The notes under the pieces are model-generated. The model did not search any database and had not been told where the DNA came from. It worked only from the letters and a program-made list of their open reading frames with translations. DNA of 42,167 nt from Vicinamibacteria bacterium (GTDB lineage: Bacteria > Acidobacteriota > Vicinamibacteria > Fen-336), in contig JAICEW010000013.1 in NCBI GenBank assembly GCA_025923995.1, positions 1 to 42,167 on the forward strand, read 5' to 3'. Below, piece after piece: positions 41,368 through 42,167 of this stretch (its first letter is position 1; each line of letters opens with the position of its first letter). Made by a program: the position numbers and the translations under genes.

Positions 41368-42167
41368 CCGCGGATCCGGCCGACCGAGGCCGCGTCCCGC
41401 TGGACGGCTTCGTCGTCCCCGCGCTGCTGCTGCTCGTCGCGCGCGAGATCCACCTGCACGACCCGCTGCGCGTCCTGGCCTGGCGGGCGCTGCACGAGGA
41501 CATCGCCTGGCCGGCCTGGATCCGCCCGCTCCGGCCGGCGCCGAGCGGAGCGGTGGACCGGGATCCCGTCGCGCTGGCGCTCACGTCGCTCGCGATCCTG
41601 CTCGCGATCACCTACGCGGCCATGGCGCCCTTCCTGCGCCTGCGCTGGCGCGCGGCGATGCTGGGCCTGGGCGCGGCCGTGCTGGTGGTGCTGCCCACGA
41701 TCGGGCTGGTCACGATGGGCTTCGCGACCGGCCGCCCCTACGGTCAGGACGGCGGGGTCGTGCAGCTCCCGCTCGCGATGGACCGTTTGCTCGCCGGCCA
41801 GTCGCCCTACGGCGCGGACTACTCGGACAGCATGCTGGGCAAGCAGGCGCGCGTGTCCGCGTTCTGGCGCGAGTACGGCGGCAACCCGATCCTGCGCCAC
41901 CACGCGTACCTGCCCGGCACGCACCTGCTCATGCTCCCGGCGTACGGGGCCTGCCGCGCGGTCCTCGGCGCTTTCGATACGCGCTTCGTGACCCTGGCGG
42001 CGTTCGGCGCGGCAGCGGCGATCGCGTTCCTCTTCGTCCGCGGCGGTGCGCGCGGCCTGGTGGCCGCCGCGGTCGTGCTGGTCAACCCGCTCGTCTGGTG
42101 GCACCAGGTCTTCGGGGCCAACGACGTGATCGTCGCCGGCCTGCTCCTCGCCTCCGCGTTGGCCGCC
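41364..42167 (+). CDS. GT-C-type integral membrane glycosyltransferase, N-terminal part (runs off window)
   Basis: The frame is open from upstream of 41364 to the last base. Hydrophobic helices begin at GFVVPALLLLVA and recur. A first outer loop reads RPYGQDGGVVQLPLAMDRLLAGQSPYGADY. This matches the GT87/DUF2029 and related GT-C pattern, where a loop Asp acts in transfer from a polyprenyl-phosphate sugar and is followed by a G..PY element. YLPGTHLLMLPAYG and NPLVWWHQVFGANDVIVAGLL fit too. There is no ATG, GTG or TTG between the zinc-ribbon stop and the first helix. CTG 41364 overlaps that stop as CTGA and is the likeliest start; GTG 41316 is an alternative. Substrate unknown. Confidence 0.7.
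   Translation, partial: MTADPADRGRVPLDGFVVPALLLLVAREIHLHDPLRVLAWRALHEDIAWPAWIRPLRPAPSGAVDRDPVALALTSLAILLAITYAAMAPFLRLRWRAAMLGLGAAVLVVLPTIGLVTMGFATGRPYGQDGGVVQLPLAMDRLLAGQSPYGADYSDSMLGKQARVSAFWREYGGNPILRHHAYLPGTHLLMLPAYGACRAVLGAFDTRFVTLAAFGAAAAIAFLFVRGGARGLVAAAVVLVNPLVWWHQVFGANDVIVAGLLLASALAA

Noticed and set aside
41088-42104. Minus-strand frame opposite the glycosyltransferase
   Set aside because: His/Arg/Gln-rich shadow without motifs; the plus-strand frame shows regular membrane helices and GT-C-like loops.

Overview
The window is about 42 kb of very GC-rich (by eye near 70%), densely packed chromosomal DNA from a Gram-negative-type bacterium. Gene order (rpsP-khpA-rimM-trmD-rplS-rnhB next to ffh), very frequent TTG and GTG starts, long TPR and PEGA proteins, a Ser/Thr kinase with its phosphatase, FHA proteins and FG-GAP surface proteins suggest Acidobacteriota or a Myxococcota/delta-proteobacterial relative. 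The sequence alone does not decide between them. I see no tRNA, rRNA, insertion sequence, integrase, CRISPR array or prophage.

Layout. 1-1440: end of plsY, then gpsA (phospholipid precursor synthesis). 1498-5712: FHA-GAF-adenylate cyclase, membrane-bound HD-GYP phosphodiesterase and an exported TPR protein. 5773-10088: ftsY, then ribD-ribE-ribBA and a degenerate cyclic-nucleotide-binding-domain protein, nearly all joined by overlapping stop/start codons. 10134-14511: a sigma70-like promoter and structured leader, then ffh, rpsP, khpA, rimM, trmD, rplS, rnhB. 14522-19491: a 1113-residue TPR protein, a small membrane protein, a ThiE/TenI-type enzyme and a helical-repeat protein. 19511-22163: a strong promoter, a RodZ-like protein, a second helical-repeat protein and a DnaJ-TPR protein. 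22228-29262: a tight module of PP2C phosphatase, transmembrane Ser/Thr kinase with external PEGA domains, exported TPR-propeller protein, exported PEGA-PDZ-TPR protein, FHA protein and a Cys-rich membrane protein. 29357-38171 (minus strand): hybrid histidine kinase, response regulator, two EAL-domain proteins (one lacking a catalytic Glu) and a 1180-residue FG-GAP/DUF11 exported protein, read as one operon. 38434-39558: a divergent MshEN-like protein and a 36-residue basic microprotein. 39583-42167: two zinc-ribbon proteins, an MFS exporter and the start of a GT-C-type membrane glycosyltransferase.

How the parts fit. The first third is mostly housekeeping: SRP targeting (Ffh and FtsY both present), ribosome maturation and riboflavin synthesis. 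The rest is rich in signalling. At least three second-messenger or phospho-signalling sets lie close together: cyclase with HD-GYP; Ser/Thr kinase with PP2C, FHA and exported PEGA proteins; and a two-component/c-di-GMP operon that ends in a secreted repeat protein. The last two are the best candidates for incompletely described systems. No function has been demonstrated for either here; the grouping is inferred from domains and gene spacing.
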